From: Gordonia mangrovi | Lineage (GTDB): Bacteria; Actinomycetota; Actinomycetes; Mycobacteriales; Mycobacteriaceae | DNA length: 64,000 nt | NCBI RefSeq assembly: GCF_024734075.1 | Contig: NZ_CP102850.1 | Location: 1,054,001-1,118,000 of the forward strand | Direction of reading: 5' to 3' | In this document: positions 35,499 through 44,450 of the stretch, in pieces | Numbering within the stretch: the stretch's first letter is position 1 | How the letters are laid out: each line of letters starts with the position of its first letter | Made by a program: the position numbers and the translations under genes | Notes under the pieces: model-generated | What the model was told of the DNA's origin: nothing | Databases searched by the model: none | The model's input: only the letters and a program-made list of their open reading frames with translations

Positions 35499-35544
35499 GA
35501 ACCCTCGAAACGGTGGACATCGCTACGAGCGCTCCACCGCTACC

Positions 35545-36762
35545 GTGCAGCTAGACGCAGAACAACGTGTCAGAATCGAGCGCGGGATCGTCGAGGAAGC
35601 GAGCAAGACTGTGAGTGCATGGGGTGATGCAGCCGGGGCGAGGAGCGCCGACGTGCTCCCCGCACCCACGGTTCCGCGGCCACGGCCAGCACCACAGGGC
35701 ATGTGGTGGTCCGGGACCACCGAAACCGCGATCAGCCGCAATGCGTTGCTGAGACTCTGGTACGTCGAGGTGGCGCGCGGTGTGGAGGTCACCGACCCGA
35801 AGACTTTTGTCAGGGAACTGCAAGCATGGTCAGGCAACCTGGCCCGGGTGGACTGGGTTGTCGACGGGTTCGCGCCTGCGGTGCCCGAACTGCTCCGACG
35901 TGCGACTGAACCGCGCGATGATGTCGATGGGTGGTGCGAGGTCTCCGCGGTCGTCGCCGCCTACGTCGACCCGTTGTCGCGCTACACCTCTGGCTGGGCC
36001 AGGAGTGTGGCGTCCCTGCGGCCCACCGTGCCGGCAAGTGTCGGGCACGCCATCCGCGAGATGGGCCGCCGGGCGGTGGTCCCGATCCGCCGTGAGCTCA
36101 CTGACTCCGACATGATTGTCACGCGTAGCGGAGTCGACGATTTCGTGCAGAACCAGCGTTCACGCCATCAGACGCATTCCCGAATCGCGTTGCACGAGTA
36201 CCGAAGCAGGCTGCAAAAGTACCTGACCGGCCTGCGTCTCAAGAACGATCCCGACGACGGGAACCTTCGCACCGTGCTGGCCGAGCACTACCTTGACCTG
36301 GCGGAGAAACTGCGGTCAGCCGGTGGAGTGCCCGACCGTACGAAAGTGGCCGTAGCCGACCTCGCGCGCCCTGACACCGCTCCACACCGGACGAAGTCTC
36401 GGGTGATCGCCACCCGACGAACGGCGTCGTCGGGTACGCGTGCGGCGATGGTCGTTTCCGATGGCGACCTCGAGCACCACCTGGCCCGCACCCAACTGTG
36501 CGAGTTCGCTCGCATATGGATCTCGCGTGACCCGACTCAGCGACTCGACGATGAGAGTCTCTGTTGGGAAGCCGCTCTGGCCATGGACGGCCTCGCCGAC
36601 CCGCAGGTGTTCAGCGACGGTGTCGCGGCAGCGGTCAGCGCGCGCTGGACCAAGCCACCGCCCTCACGAGCGCGTACCCTCCAGCTCGCCTCCGCGATCC
36701 GCTACGTCGAACTGCTGGTGAAGGCCGCCCAGAACGCAGCCCGCAAGATCGGAGAAGCGTGA
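35545..36762 (+). CDS. unknown protein, first gene of the CHAT operon
   Basis: This 405-residue soluble protein starts at the GTG at 35545. Upstream in-frame sequence has no coding texture and overlaps the broken small gene on the other strand. It is mainly helical (QRVRIERGIVEEASKTVSAW, LLRLWYVEVARGVEVTDPKT, EYRSRLQKYLTGLRLKNDP), with a basic, flexible linker at about 275-305. No domain recognised. Its stop shares a base with the next start (TGATG). Conserved placement before a protease partner resembles the helper genes after the caspase in the neighbouring system, though I see no clear sequence relation. Confidence 0.7.
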   Translation: MQLDAEQRVRIERGIVEEASKTVSAWGDAAGARSADVLPAPTVPRPRPAPQGMWWSGTTETAISRNALLRLWYVEVARGVEVTDPKTFVRELQAWSGNLARVDWVVDGFAPAVPELLRRATEPRDDVDGWCEVSAVVAAYVDPLSRYTSGWARSVASLRPTVPASVGHAIREMGRRAVVPIRRELTDSDMIVTRSGVDDFVQNQRSRHQTHSRIALHEYRSRLQKYLTGLRLKNDPDDGNLRTVLAEHYLDLAEKLRSAGGVPDRTKVAVADLARPDTAPHRTKSRVIATRRTASSGTRAAMVVSDGDLEHHLARTQLCEFARIWISRDPTQRLDDESLCWEAALAMDGLADPQVFSDGVAAAVSARWTKPPPSRARTLQLASAIRYVELLVKAAQNAARKIGEA

Positions 36763-38093
36763 TGGCACCAATCACCGGGTCCGTGGAACGCTCCGCTGAC
36801 GGCCTGATCGTCTGGCGCGCGCACACGGGGGCGGCGCTCGGCCCGGTCGCGTTCGACGCGCACAACCTCGGCCTCGGCGTCGATGCCGCCGACCCGAGTT
36901 GTGTCCTGACCGTGGTCGCCGACGACTCCGACCGCGACTCGGGCGCCACCTGTTTCACCGACCCAGGATTTCTCACTGCTCTCGTCGACGCTCCGACGGG
37001 CGCGACCCTTCCACAGCCGCAACTGGTGGATGAGATCGCACGCGCCGCCACCATTCATGCGGTCAGCAGATTCCATCTCGGCGACCTCGACCCCGGCATC
37101 GTCACCCTCGACGAGGCACACGCCGCAGCACTCTGCGGCGACATGGACGGTGCTCGCGGCCGATACCTCATGGCAACGTCGAGCATGGAGGAAGTGCTCG
37201 ACGACCTCGCTGAGAATGGCGGCGAATCCATCGCGGAGGAACTCGAGGTCGCGGTCGCGCAGTGTCCGGCGATGGACCCCGAGAACGCGATCGCCACCGT
37301 GGCGTCCGCCATCGTGGACGGCCAAGACGCACGCTGGTCCGAGATGGTCCTGTCAATCCATCAAGAGGAGCTCGCAACCACGTTCAGCCCACCCCCTCCG
37401 AACGCTGCGGGTGACTTCCTGGACTTGAGCCTGCTTCCACCCCGTCTGATGCGATTCACCGGCCCAGACGAGCACGACCTGGCACTTCGGATGATCGGCG
37501 ACGACACGGTCGAGGCATCGGCTGTGGTGCGCGACGCCATCTACACCAGCAGTTCGGAGGCGGCCGGACTGTTCGTGATTGCGGTCGAGCGGGCCACCGG
37601 CGAACTGGTGTCCTCTGCGCCGTGCGAGGCGAGCGGCATGCGCATGGTGGCACTATTGTGGCTAGCCGAACATGAGCTCGATGATCTGCACTTCCTGATG
37701 GTCACCCTCGATGTCCCGCTCGATGAGGTATCTGCCCGCCCGTTGGACGTTCGCCTGGCCCAGGTGGACCGAGCATGCCGCCACGCCTGGACGAACCATC
37801 GGCGCGGGCGGGCGATTCTGACACTCGTGAACTCGGCCACGGCACCGGAACTTGTCGACGCCGCCGGACACGCCGTTGCGCATTGCCGACAACAGGCAGA
37901 CGACTGGGCCGCCAATGCACGAATAGAGCTGGAGGACATTCTTCTTCACCTCCAGTCCCCAGATCACCAGAAGTTGGTCGCCGACTTTCGGGAAGGGGTC
38001 CTGCGATTGCAGGAACTCGTGGCCGGCGACTTCGCCCCCGACAGCCCAATACGACCGACGCTAGCGGAATTGCATGCGGAGACCGGCTGGTAG
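36762..38093 (+). CDS. unknown protein, second gene of the CHAT operon
   Basis: The protein has 443 residues from the ATG at 36762. The N-terminal 60 residues are strand-rich (GLIVWRAHTGAALGPVAF, CVLTVVADDSDRDSG), followed by helical acidic stretches (EVLDDLAENGGESIAEELEV). A second strand-helix block (EAAGLFVIAVERATGELVSS, LDDLHFLMVTLDVPLDEVSA) leads to helices at the end. No catalytic motif is obvious. Its beginning loosely recalls the product of 25867-27141. It ends 11 bases before the CHAT gene. Confidence 0.7.
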   Translation: MAPITGSVERSADGLIVWRAHTGAALGPVAFDAHNLGLGVDAADPSCVLTVVADDSDRDSGATCFTDPGFLTALVDAPTGATLPQPQLVDEIARAATIHAVSRFHLGDLDPGIVTLDEAHAAALCGDMDGARGRYLMATSSMEEVLDDLAENGGESIAEELEVAVAQCPAMDPENAIATVASAIVDGQDARWSEMVLSIHQEELATTFSPPPPNAAGDFLDLSLLPPRLMRFTGPDEHDLALRMIGDDTVEASAVVRDAIYTSSSEAAGLFVIAVERATGELVSSAPCEASGMRMVALLWLAEHELDDLHFLMVTLDVPLDEVSARPLDVRLAQVDRACRHAWTNHRRGRAILTLVNSATAPELVDAAGHAVAHCRQQADDWAANARIELEDILLHLQSPDHQKLVADFREGVLRLQELVAGDFAPDSPIRPTLAELHAETGW

Positions 38094-38104
38094 CAACGCG
38101 ACAG

Positions 38105-39418
38105 ATGCACGACGAACCACTCACCCTGCAGATCCGGGCCGTTGATGCCGGCGCCACTTTCGTGTCGTATCGATGGCTCGACGACGTGGACAATCCTGTC
38201 GTTAGGAGGCTCTCGCCTGGCGCCATACGACAGATCACGTCGCAGCTCGACGACGCGCTGATCGGAGACGCCGGTGCAGATGGCCACAGAGCCGACGATG
38301 TCCAACGCGCTCTCAAGGGTCCGCTGTCGACGACGACACGCGAAGCCGAATTCAGTGGCAACCTGGCGGCGCAGATTCTCGGCGCCGACGTGTCCCGGGA
38401 GATCTCGGCGCGCTCGCGTCGCGGCCGCGTGACAGTGAGATACACACCTAGCCCATCCCTCGCCAGGGTGCCCCTCGACCTTCTGCCGATCGACGGTGAC
38501 ATCCGGCTGATGGAGAGGGCGCAGTTGTATTGTGTGCCGCCCGCGACGCTTCGAGCCGGCCGAGCGGTCGTCCCGAAGCGCTGGTCGCAGGAGTTGGCGC
38601 GTCGACCCGTGCTCTATGTGATCGATCCTGAGGTCCCGGCGGCCGCAGGTCTCGACCAGGTGCTCCCACCACATGTCTCGACGGCTCGTTCGGGTGTCGA
38701 TTCCTTCGTCAATCTACTCGAGCGCACCCCACACACGGATGGTTCCGTGGTGCGTAGGCAGATCATGCGATGGAAGCTGGGCGAAGACCTGCGGAACAAC
38801 CCGGGGCGCATGCTGTACTTCGGGCACGTCAGCGCGAACAGGCAGCAGCCAGGGTCGGCGTCACTACACCTGTCCGACGGGGAGTACCACTGGGGGCTGT
38901 GCGCGGTAAAGGGCCGCTCACACCGTCCATTCTCGGCATTGGATCTCCTGTACGGCACCAAATACCCTTCGATGGGTCCAGCCGATGTGGCCATCCCGCC
39001 CTCGATGGAGGACCGCAGCGGACATTCGTTGTGGCCCATGCCACCCCGCGTGGCGATCATTGCCTGCGAAGGTGCTGTCGACTACCGCAGCCGGGAGATC
39101 TTCGGACTGGTCACTGCATGCATGAACTCTGGCGCCGAGTTGGTGACAACCACCCGATGGGCTCTTCCGTCGGACACCGTGATGAATGACGCTGCTCGCG
39201 AGACGTCCGTTCCCGGTCCGACCACCCGCCTGGCACTTGCAGTCGACGAAGCACACCGCGCTGCCGATCCGGTCGAGACACTGAACCGGTGGCAGTGCCG
39301 CCAACTCGCGCGGTGGAGGGACACGAGCGATTTACAGTATTCACCACTAATCTGGGCGGCGGTCACCGACCACTGGTGCGAACCGCTCGATGAGGACGCG
39401 GAAGTCCACGCGCAATGA
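38105..39418 (+). CDS. CHAT-domain protease
   Basis: This 437-residue protein is read from ATG 38105. The C-terminal 280 residues fit the CHAT (caspase HetF-associated with TPR) peptidase domain. VTVRYTPSPSLARVPLDLLP marks the entry strand, RMLYFGHVSAN has the catalytic His241, and RVAIIACEGAVDY has the catalytic Cys321. GAELVTTTRWALPSDTV follows, as in family members where the S1-forming strand lies. The N-terminal 110 residues are an extra domain. Bacterial CHAT proteases are activated by partners and cut gasdermins or regulators. The next gene, coupled by ATGA (39415-39418), encodes a TPR-like protein that could be the activator. Confidence 0.85.
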   Translation: MHDEPLTLQIRAVDAGATFVSYRWLDDVDNPVVRRLSPGAIRQITSQLDDALIGDAGADGHRADDVQRALKGPLSTTTREAEFSGNLAAQILGADVSREISARSRRGRVTVRYTPSPSLARVPLDLLPIDGDIRLMERAQLYCVPPATLRAGRAVVPKRWSQELARRPVLYVIDPEVPAAAGLDQVLPPHVSTARSGVDSFVNLLERTPHTDGSVVRRQIMRWKLGEDLRNNPGRMLYFGHVSANRQQPGSASLHLSDGEYHWGLCAVKGRSHRPFSALDLLYGTKYPSMGPADVAIPPSMEDRSGHSLWPMPPRVAIIACEGAVDYRSREIFGLVTACMNSGAELVTTTRWALPSDTVMNDAARETSVPGPTTRLALAVDEAHRAADPVETLNRWQCRQLARWRDTSDLQYSPLIWAAVTDHWCEPLDEDAEVHAQ

Positions 39419-40293
39419 CCAACGATTGTCCGTCCACCACACCCGAACTCCCACCGACAGTCGGCGATCCAGCCGTTCACGGCACGGAACTCGAACGCCT
39501 GCTTATCCTGCGGCAAAAACTCGGATCCGTCGGCCATGTGGAGAAAGCCGCGCTCTGCGATTGTGAAATAGCATGGCTTTATGTTGGGTTGCACGACTAC
39601 CCGCGAGCCGACCGGCACTTCGAACGAGCCACAGACGGTTTCCGCGAAGCCGGACTTCACCACCACCAGGCCAACGTGCAATGGAGCAGAGCCCGCAGGA
39701 TGCTCGCGGAAGCGTCGGAAGACGATGCGCGCCGAGACGAACTGATCGCTAGCGCCATCGACATCGCGACCGCATCCTGGATCGCCTGCGAGCACGAACG
39801 ATTCCAGTTCGATGACTCCGCGCGCCGGCGTCGCTGGGCGCTCATCGCCGACCGCAGACTCGCTGCGACGCTGTCGCTGGCCTACGAACACGGCTCTGCT
39901 GCACTGGTGGCCGAACTCATCGACAGTGGCCTCAACGCGGGCACACACTCGGTGGATGCCGACTTCGGCGAAGAAGACGCGGGCGCGGACCCCGGAGGAG
40001 AGAAGCTCTCGTTCTGGTCGACAGAATTGTGGGTCGACGTTTCCTCAGACAGCCGATCCGTCGTGACCACCGATGACGCGGCGGGCTCGCAGAGTTCGTC
40101 GCACCGGTCTGAGGCCGCGGCACGCCTGCTCGACAACCGCGAGCTCGCGATGGAGCCACCAGCGGAGCTGCGCTATCCGATCAACAGCGGCACTCACCGG
40201 GTCGTGCTGGGTGCTCAGCGGGAGATGGCGGCCGCTCTCGATCCCGACCTGCGCGTGATCTTCACCTCGGTTCCCACGGTGGAAGCGTGGTGA
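39415..40293 (+). CDS. TPR-like helical partner of the CHAT protease
   Basis: The 292-residue protein overlaps the CHAT stop by ATGA. Residues 25-180 form helical pairs with TPR texture (LCDCEIAWLYVGLHDYPRAD then RHFERATDGFREAG; LAATLSLAYEHGSAALVAEL). An acidic Ser-rich linker and a short strand-rich tail follow. TPR or TPR-like proteins are the usual regulators of CHAT peptidases, so I infer an activator or inhibitor. The last 79 bases overlap the tail of the convergent LuxR-type gene. Confidence 0.65.
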   Translation: MTNDCPSTTPELPPTVGDPAVHGTELERLLILRQKLGSVGHVEKAALCDCEIAWLYVGLHDYPRADRHFERATDGFREAGLHHHQANVQWSRARRMLAEASEDDARRDELIASAIDIATASWIACEHERFQFDDSARRRRWALIADRRLAATLSLAYEHGSAALVAELIDSGLNAGTHSVDADFGEEDAGADPGGEKLSFWSTELWVDVSSDSRSVVTTDDAAGSQSSSHRSEAAARLLDNRELAMEPPAELRYPINSGTHRVVLGAQREMAAALDPDLRVIFTSVPTVEAW

Positions 40294-40997
40294 TCGCGAC
40301 CGAGACCGCCCGAATGCACGAGTCGGACGCCGCGGCACACCGGAACGGTTGGTGTCGCCTCATGCTCAGGGGTGGGCGGGTTGGCGTCCGCGGCATGGAG
40401 GAGATTTGACGGCTCAATGTAGCCGTCGGCGACGAGCGCGAGAAGCAGCCGAACCCGGTTGCCGATCGAGCGCCCAGCATCCGTGTAGCGGTCTGACACT
40501 CGGCGATAATGGGTACGCACAGTCGATTCGGCAAGAAAGTGATGCCGCGCCGTTTCGGTGATCGTGGCACCGGTGAGATAGGTCGTGAGGACCTCGAGCT
40601 CCCGGGCAGTCACATGCACCCGAGACAGGGCACGTGGTGCTGTCGACGACGCGACCGCCGAGGGCATGAATGCACGCAGTTGATCGACCGTCCTTACGGC
40701 ACCCGTCGAGCCTGCCCTGACATCAATGACAAGTATCCGGGCGGAACGCAGTTGCACGTCGCGCCGGACCCGCTCGGCGCGGTTCGCCGCACGCACGAGG
40801 GCCACCGACGGCGTTGGGCCGGCCGCCGGTAAGCGGGAGGCATCGAGGTCTATCAGGACTGGCCGACCGCCGAGCTTCTCGACTAGCGCGACAAGAGCGG
40901 CGTCAAAGAGATCGTGCTCGGCGATGACCGCGATATGCGGTGCCTCACCCACGGTTGAGATGGCACTGTCCGGGTATCGGTCGATCAACGCGGTCAT
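40215..40997 (-). CDS. LuxR-family transcriptional regulator with divergent receiver-like N-terminus
   Basis: The 260-residue protein starts at ATG 40997 with AGGAG six bases upstream. A LuxR-type HTH lies at about 127-193 (VTARELEVLTTYLTGATITE, STVRTHYRRVSDRYTDAG). The first 115 residues have the strand pattern of a receiver domain (HIAVIAEHDLFDAAL, ARILVIDVRAG) but the acidic pocket is not canonical. A 65-residue His/Thr-rich tail follows the HTH. It is transcribed toward the CHAT operon and away from the 41179 regulator; a role in controlling these operons is inferred from position. Confidence 0.8.
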   Translation of the reverse strand: MTALIDRYPDSAISTVGEAPHIAVIAEHDLFDAALVALVEKLGGRPVLIDLDASRLPAAGPTPSVALVRAANRAERVRRDVQLRSARILVIDVRAGSTGAVRTVDQLRAFMPSAVASSTAPRALSRVHVTARELEVLTTYLTGATITETARHHFLAESTVRTHYRRVSDRYTDAGRSIGNRVRLLLALVADGYIEPSNLLHAADANPPTPEHEATPTVPVCRGVRLVHSGGLGRDHHASTVGTEVKITRRSGSRAAAISR

Positions 40998-41178
40998 TCG
41001 GATCTCCTAGGTGCGCTACGAAGCAATCAATCGGTGACTTCAATTCTTCGGACACAGACGCCGATGCGGAACAGGACGATTCGCTTGAACTCGACGGCAT
41101 CGAGTGGCTTCCGGGCTTTCCTGCGTTGCGGCATACCAGATTGCGCATGCCCAGCCAGGCTGGTGTTAACTACTACGC

Positions 41179-41910
41179 ATGGCTAGCGGGATGCGAGTGC
41201 TCGTGGCGTCGCCACTGGGCCGGGTGATCTCCACGTCGATGGAACGAGATCTCGACGGCGTCGTCGTCGAGGTGGTCGGCGACAGGGCCGGTCTGGTGCG
41301 CAGCGTGACCGGGAAGGTTCGATTCGACGTCGTCATCGCAGATCTGATCTGGAACAACCCAGACGCGGAATGGTCGTTCGACGGCTTGGATGTCATCAAC
41401 GTGCTCCGCGACGCCGACCGGATGGCCCCGGTCCTGCTCGCCACCCAGGGGCACTCGATGGAGCAGGACCACCTTGACGAGGCGCGGCTACGTGACGAGG
41501 TCTCCGGCATCGTCAGAAAGTCCGACGGGTTGGAGGCGATCGTCGCGGCCATCAGAGCCGCTGCGGTCGGCAAGCGGACCGATGACGCCGGGCCTGCGCC
41601 ACGCGCGGTTCCGCTGTACAAGGAGTTCGTCGGGCAGCGCGGCACCACCGCGGGCCGCCTGGCCGGCGCCATCGCGTCGGGGTGCACGTCGGACAATGCT
41701 TCGCTGGCGAAAGCGGCCAGTGTGTCACCCAACACGGCGAACAAGGTCACCAGTCACTACCTGGGCCCGATCATGACGCGACGCGGCGAACATGACACCC
41801 GCCTGCAGCTGACCCAGGCGTCTGTTTACCGATGGTGCGGCCTGCACGCGCGCTATCTGGTCAGTTGGTGCCGCCGGCATGGCCACGAAGATGTCCTGAA
41901 ACCCGTCTGA
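41179..41910 (+). CDS. response-regulator-like DNA-binding protein
   Basis: The protein has 243 residues. A receiver-type domain spans 1-130: MRVLVASPLG, FDVVIADLIW with Asp55 at the phosphorylation position, APVLLATQG and GIVRKSDGLE with Lys114. The C-terminal half has a helical DNA-binding-like region (DNASLAKAASVSPNTANKVT) of a type I cannot name. A TTAACT box about 10 bases before the ATG could be a -10 element, giving a leaderless mRNA as is common in Mycobacteriales. It is divergent from the LuxR-type gene. No cognate kinase lies nearby. Confidence 0.7.
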   Translation: MASGMRVLVASPLGRVISTSMERDLDGVVVEVVGDRAGLVRSVTGKVRFDVVIADLIWNNPDAEWSFDGLDVINVLRDADRMAPVLLATQGHSMEQDHLDEARLRDEVSGIVRKSDGLEAIVAAIRAAAVGKRTDDAGPAPRAVPLYKEFVGQRGTTAGRLAGAIASGCTSDNASLAKAASVSPNTANKVTSHYLGPIMTRRGEHDTRLQLTQASVYRWCGLHARYLVSWCRRHGHEDVLKPV

Positions 41911-41937
41911 CACACCGAATCGCTGCCCACGACAAGG

Positions 41938-42963
41938 TCACCCGAGGTCGCTGACCCGGACGTGGTGCCGTCCGGACGGTAGATCTGCTCCGCAGATGAC
42001 CTTGCGTGCCGCGAGCGCGCCGACGACCCCCGCGAGGGTCGCGGCGGTGCCCAACTGCGGCCATGACGGGATGGTCTTGCCGACTTCGCCCAGCGCCACC
42101 TTCAGGCGGTCGGCGACGTCGTCGCCCACGATGGTGCCGGCGATCTCGACGCGGCGCTCCGGCTTGCGCAATTCGTCGTCAGTAAGCGTCTCGACATCGC
42201 CGGCCCGACCGTGAAACAGTGGCCGGTCAGGTTCGAGGTCGAACCGTTCAATATCGAGGATCACGTCGTCACCGTTGTCAGTCACCATGATGACCGGCAC
42301 GTGGGCGGCTCGGGCGTGGTGCCGGATGCGTACCTTCATCGCGAGATCGTCCATCTCCTCGACGAGCACGCGGGCGCGTGGAGTGGCGCCGCCGCCGATG
42401 AAGCGATCTGCCATGTCGGGGTGAAACCCTCCGGGGAACGTCTCCACCACGGCGTACGGGTCGGCCTCGAGAACGCGTCGGTATGCCAACGTCGTCTTGG
42501 GAACGCCGAGGTCGCACACAGATCCCACGAGCCTGTTGAGGTTCGACGGACCCAGCGTGTCCGGGTCGGCGATACGCAGGCGTCGGGCGCCGGTGAGCGC
42601 ACACACCGAGAGCACCGAACCGCCGACGCTGAGTCCGGCGATCGCGATGAGCCCTGATGTCCAGGAGCGCTGCTCGTCGTCGGTGATCAGGAATCGGTTA
42701 CGCGCGGTGCGCAAACGGTGGAAGACGGATGCTTCGGGAAGTCGGACAATGGTCCTGCGCCACGGATAGGCGATGTAGCGGGTAGTGCGATCCAAGTCCG
42801 CGGGATCGTAGTCGGTGGGCGTCGTGCTGTACTGGTCGAGCTTGTGTAGGTCCTCGAGCGCCGATTCCCAGCCATCGACCAACGCATAGCCGTCGGCATC
42901 GCGGAGGTAACGGATGCGGCCGGCATCGTCGTGTGGGTGCAGGATTTCAACAAGACCGGTCAT
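41938..42963 (-). CDS. E1-like (ThiF-family) adenylyltransferase
   Basis: The 341-residue protein has a ThiF/MoeB/E1-type nucleotide-binding core: SGLIAIAGLSVGGSVLSVCA at about 105-124, with GLSVGG replacing the usual GxGxxG. It continues RLRIADPDTLGPSNLNRL, KTTLAYRRVLEADPYAVVE, and VPVIMVTDNGDDVILDIERF. No CxxC zinc pairs are visible, unlike the JAB-E1 fusion protein. Such enzymes adenylate the C-terminus of a small protein or peptide. It is coupled by ATGA to the upstream ligase gene (42960-42963). No obvious small beta-grasp substrate is encoded next to it. Confidence 0.82.
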   Translation of the reverse strand: MTGLVEILHPHDDAGRIRYLRDADGYALVDGWESALEDLHKLDQYSTTPTDYDPADLDRTTRYIAYPWRRTIVRLPEASVFHRLRTARNRFLITDDEQRSWTSGLIAIAGLSVGGSVLSVCALTGARRLRIADPDTLGPSNLNRLVGSVCDLGVPKTTLAYRRVLEADPYAVVETFPGGFHPDMADRFIGGGATPRARVLVEEMDDLAMKVRIRHHARAAHVPVIMVTDNGDDVILDIERFDLEPDRPLFHGRAGDVETLTDDELRKPERRVEIAGTIVGDDVADRLKVALGEVGKTIPSWPQLGTAATLAGVVGALAARKVICGADLPSGRHHVRVSDLG

Positions 42964-44450
42964 CGACGTTTTCCTGTGTGTTGTTGTTTCGCCTTGCGTT
43001 CGAACTCCGGACGACTGCGATAGCTATGCAGGCTCACGACGGGATGTGCCGGTTCTCCTTTGCCGTCGCAGAGGGTTCGGTACTCCCCGTTGCTGTGTCG
43101 CAACTCCTCGTAGGCGATCTGGGCGAGCGTCTCGCGCAGCGACTCGGTTTCGGTAACGCCATTCTTGAGCTCGAACATGATCCGGAGGGTCATCGAGAGG
43201 TCGGCGTTCTCTGGGTGCGGCATGTGGAAGTAGCCGCTCAGCGCATCGGCGACACGTGGATCTTCCACCACGGGTTGGACATTGTGGAAGTAGATGTTGA
43301 CCGCGTAGAAGGTGACCGCCACATCCGGGCGACCATACAACGCCAAGAAGTGGTTGTCGGTGACCCGTTGCGCCAACTCGTCGTGACCGTACGCTTCGAG
43401 CACATCCCTCATTGTCGAGCCGTCGTAGAGTTCGCCTTCATCCTTGATGCGGTAACGCACGAGCGGCAGCGTGGTGTCGAGGGTGAACAGCAGGCAACCG
43501 TCCTCATCGGTCTCGACATATCGAGCTACCGGGTCGTACTCGACGAAGGTCGGCAGGTGCGTCACGTCCTCATCGAAAAGTGCCCCACGAAGGTTCGGAT
43601 CGTGCTCCGCGGCACGGCGGATGGCGATCGACAGCGAGGTTTCGAATCCCATCAGCCCGGCATCTGCGGTCCCATAGATGAGCACGATACTTGCGGGGTC
43701 GTTTGGCTTCCCGATGCGCTTGAGCAGGTGGTCCCGCCAGGTCTCGGTGATCAGTTCACCAGCCAGCAGCAGCTTGATGTCCTGGCTCAGGGCTGCCGGC
43801 GCGTCGGCAGCCAGTCGGTCCAGGACATCCTTCACGTGGGGTGGGTAGCCGGTGATGACGACTTGCTCGTAGTTGGGTGCCAACTCGGTGAGAGCTCGGA
43901 CCGCATCGTCGATCTCGATGCCAGGCGAGATGACGCTGACCGGAATCTCGAGGTCGTTGGCACCGTTGAGCGCCATCAGGGTGTAACTACCGGCAATCCA
44001 CGTTCCCATCGCGAAGGTGTTGACAGCCAACGTAGTGCGCTCATGTGCATGGAATGTGTCACGCAGGATCTGCTCGTGGAAGCGAATGCTGTCGTAGAGA
44101 GACTTTCGGCTGCGCGGAAAGTACGTCGGCATTCCCGATGAGCCGGAGCTGGCCGACCAGTTCACCACCCTGCCGAGATCCGCGTCCCACACGAGTTCGG
44201 GTTGGTCGTAGGCCTTGAGATAGTCAGCCTTGGTCATCGGCGGCAGGGCGTGAAAGCTTGCCTCGTCGATCGCGTCCGGGTCCGCCCCGTTCGCGGTCAG
44301 GAGCTTGTTGTACGCCGGGACTCGCTCCGCTGCTCGGCGTGCAAGTTCGACGGCGGTATCGATGCCGACGATCGGCTGCTGGGGGTGCCGAGTCGCCAAC
44401 TTCGAGTCTGAGGTCTGTCCGTCAGCCGCTTCTTCCTCTGGTCCGCTCAT
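42960..44450 (-). CDS. PaaK-like AMP-forming ligase
   Basis: The protein has 496 residues from ATG 44450 (GGGAGG ribosome site upstream); longer open frame upstream is not coding-like. It shows phenylacetate-CoA-ligase-type features: AERVPAYNKLLTANGADPD near the N-terminus and the P-loop-like VNWSASSGSSGMPTYFPRS. VVITGYPPHVKDVLDRLAAD, a YGTADAG motif and LVRYRIKDEGELYDG then follow. The substrate is unknown; carboxylate adenylation followed by thioester formation is the family chemistry. Coupling to an E1-like enzyme suggests a two-step modification or a small-molecule signal pathway. Confidence 0.85.
   Translation of the reverse strand: MSGPEEEAADGQTSDSKLATRHPQQPIVGIDTAVELARRAAERVPAYNKLLTANGADPDAIDEASFHALPPMTKADYLKAYDQPELVWDADLGRVVNWSASSGSSGMPTYFPRSRKSLYDSIRFHEQILRDTFHAHERTTLAVNTFAMGTWIAGSYTLMALNGANDLEIPVSVISPGIEIDDAVRALTELAPNYEQVVITGYPPHVKDVLDRLAADAPAALSQDIKLLLAGELITETWRDHLLKRIGKPNDPASIVLIYGTADAGLMGFETSLSIAIRRAAEHDPNLRGALFDEDVTHLPTFVEYDPVARYVETDEDGCLLFTLDTTLPLVRYRIKDEGELYDGSTMRDVLEAYGHDELAQRVTDNHFLALYGRPDVAVTFYAVNIYFHNVQPVVEDPRVADALSGYFHMPHPENADLSMTLRIMFELKNGVTETESLRETLAQIAYEELRHSNGEYRTLCDGKGEPAHPVVSLHSYRSRPEFERKAKQQHTGKRR

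Noticed and set aside
42933..44141. Long rightward open frame antisense to the PaaK-like gene
   Set aside because: The opposite strand has a recognisable ligase with conserved motifs and a ribosome site; this frame has neither.
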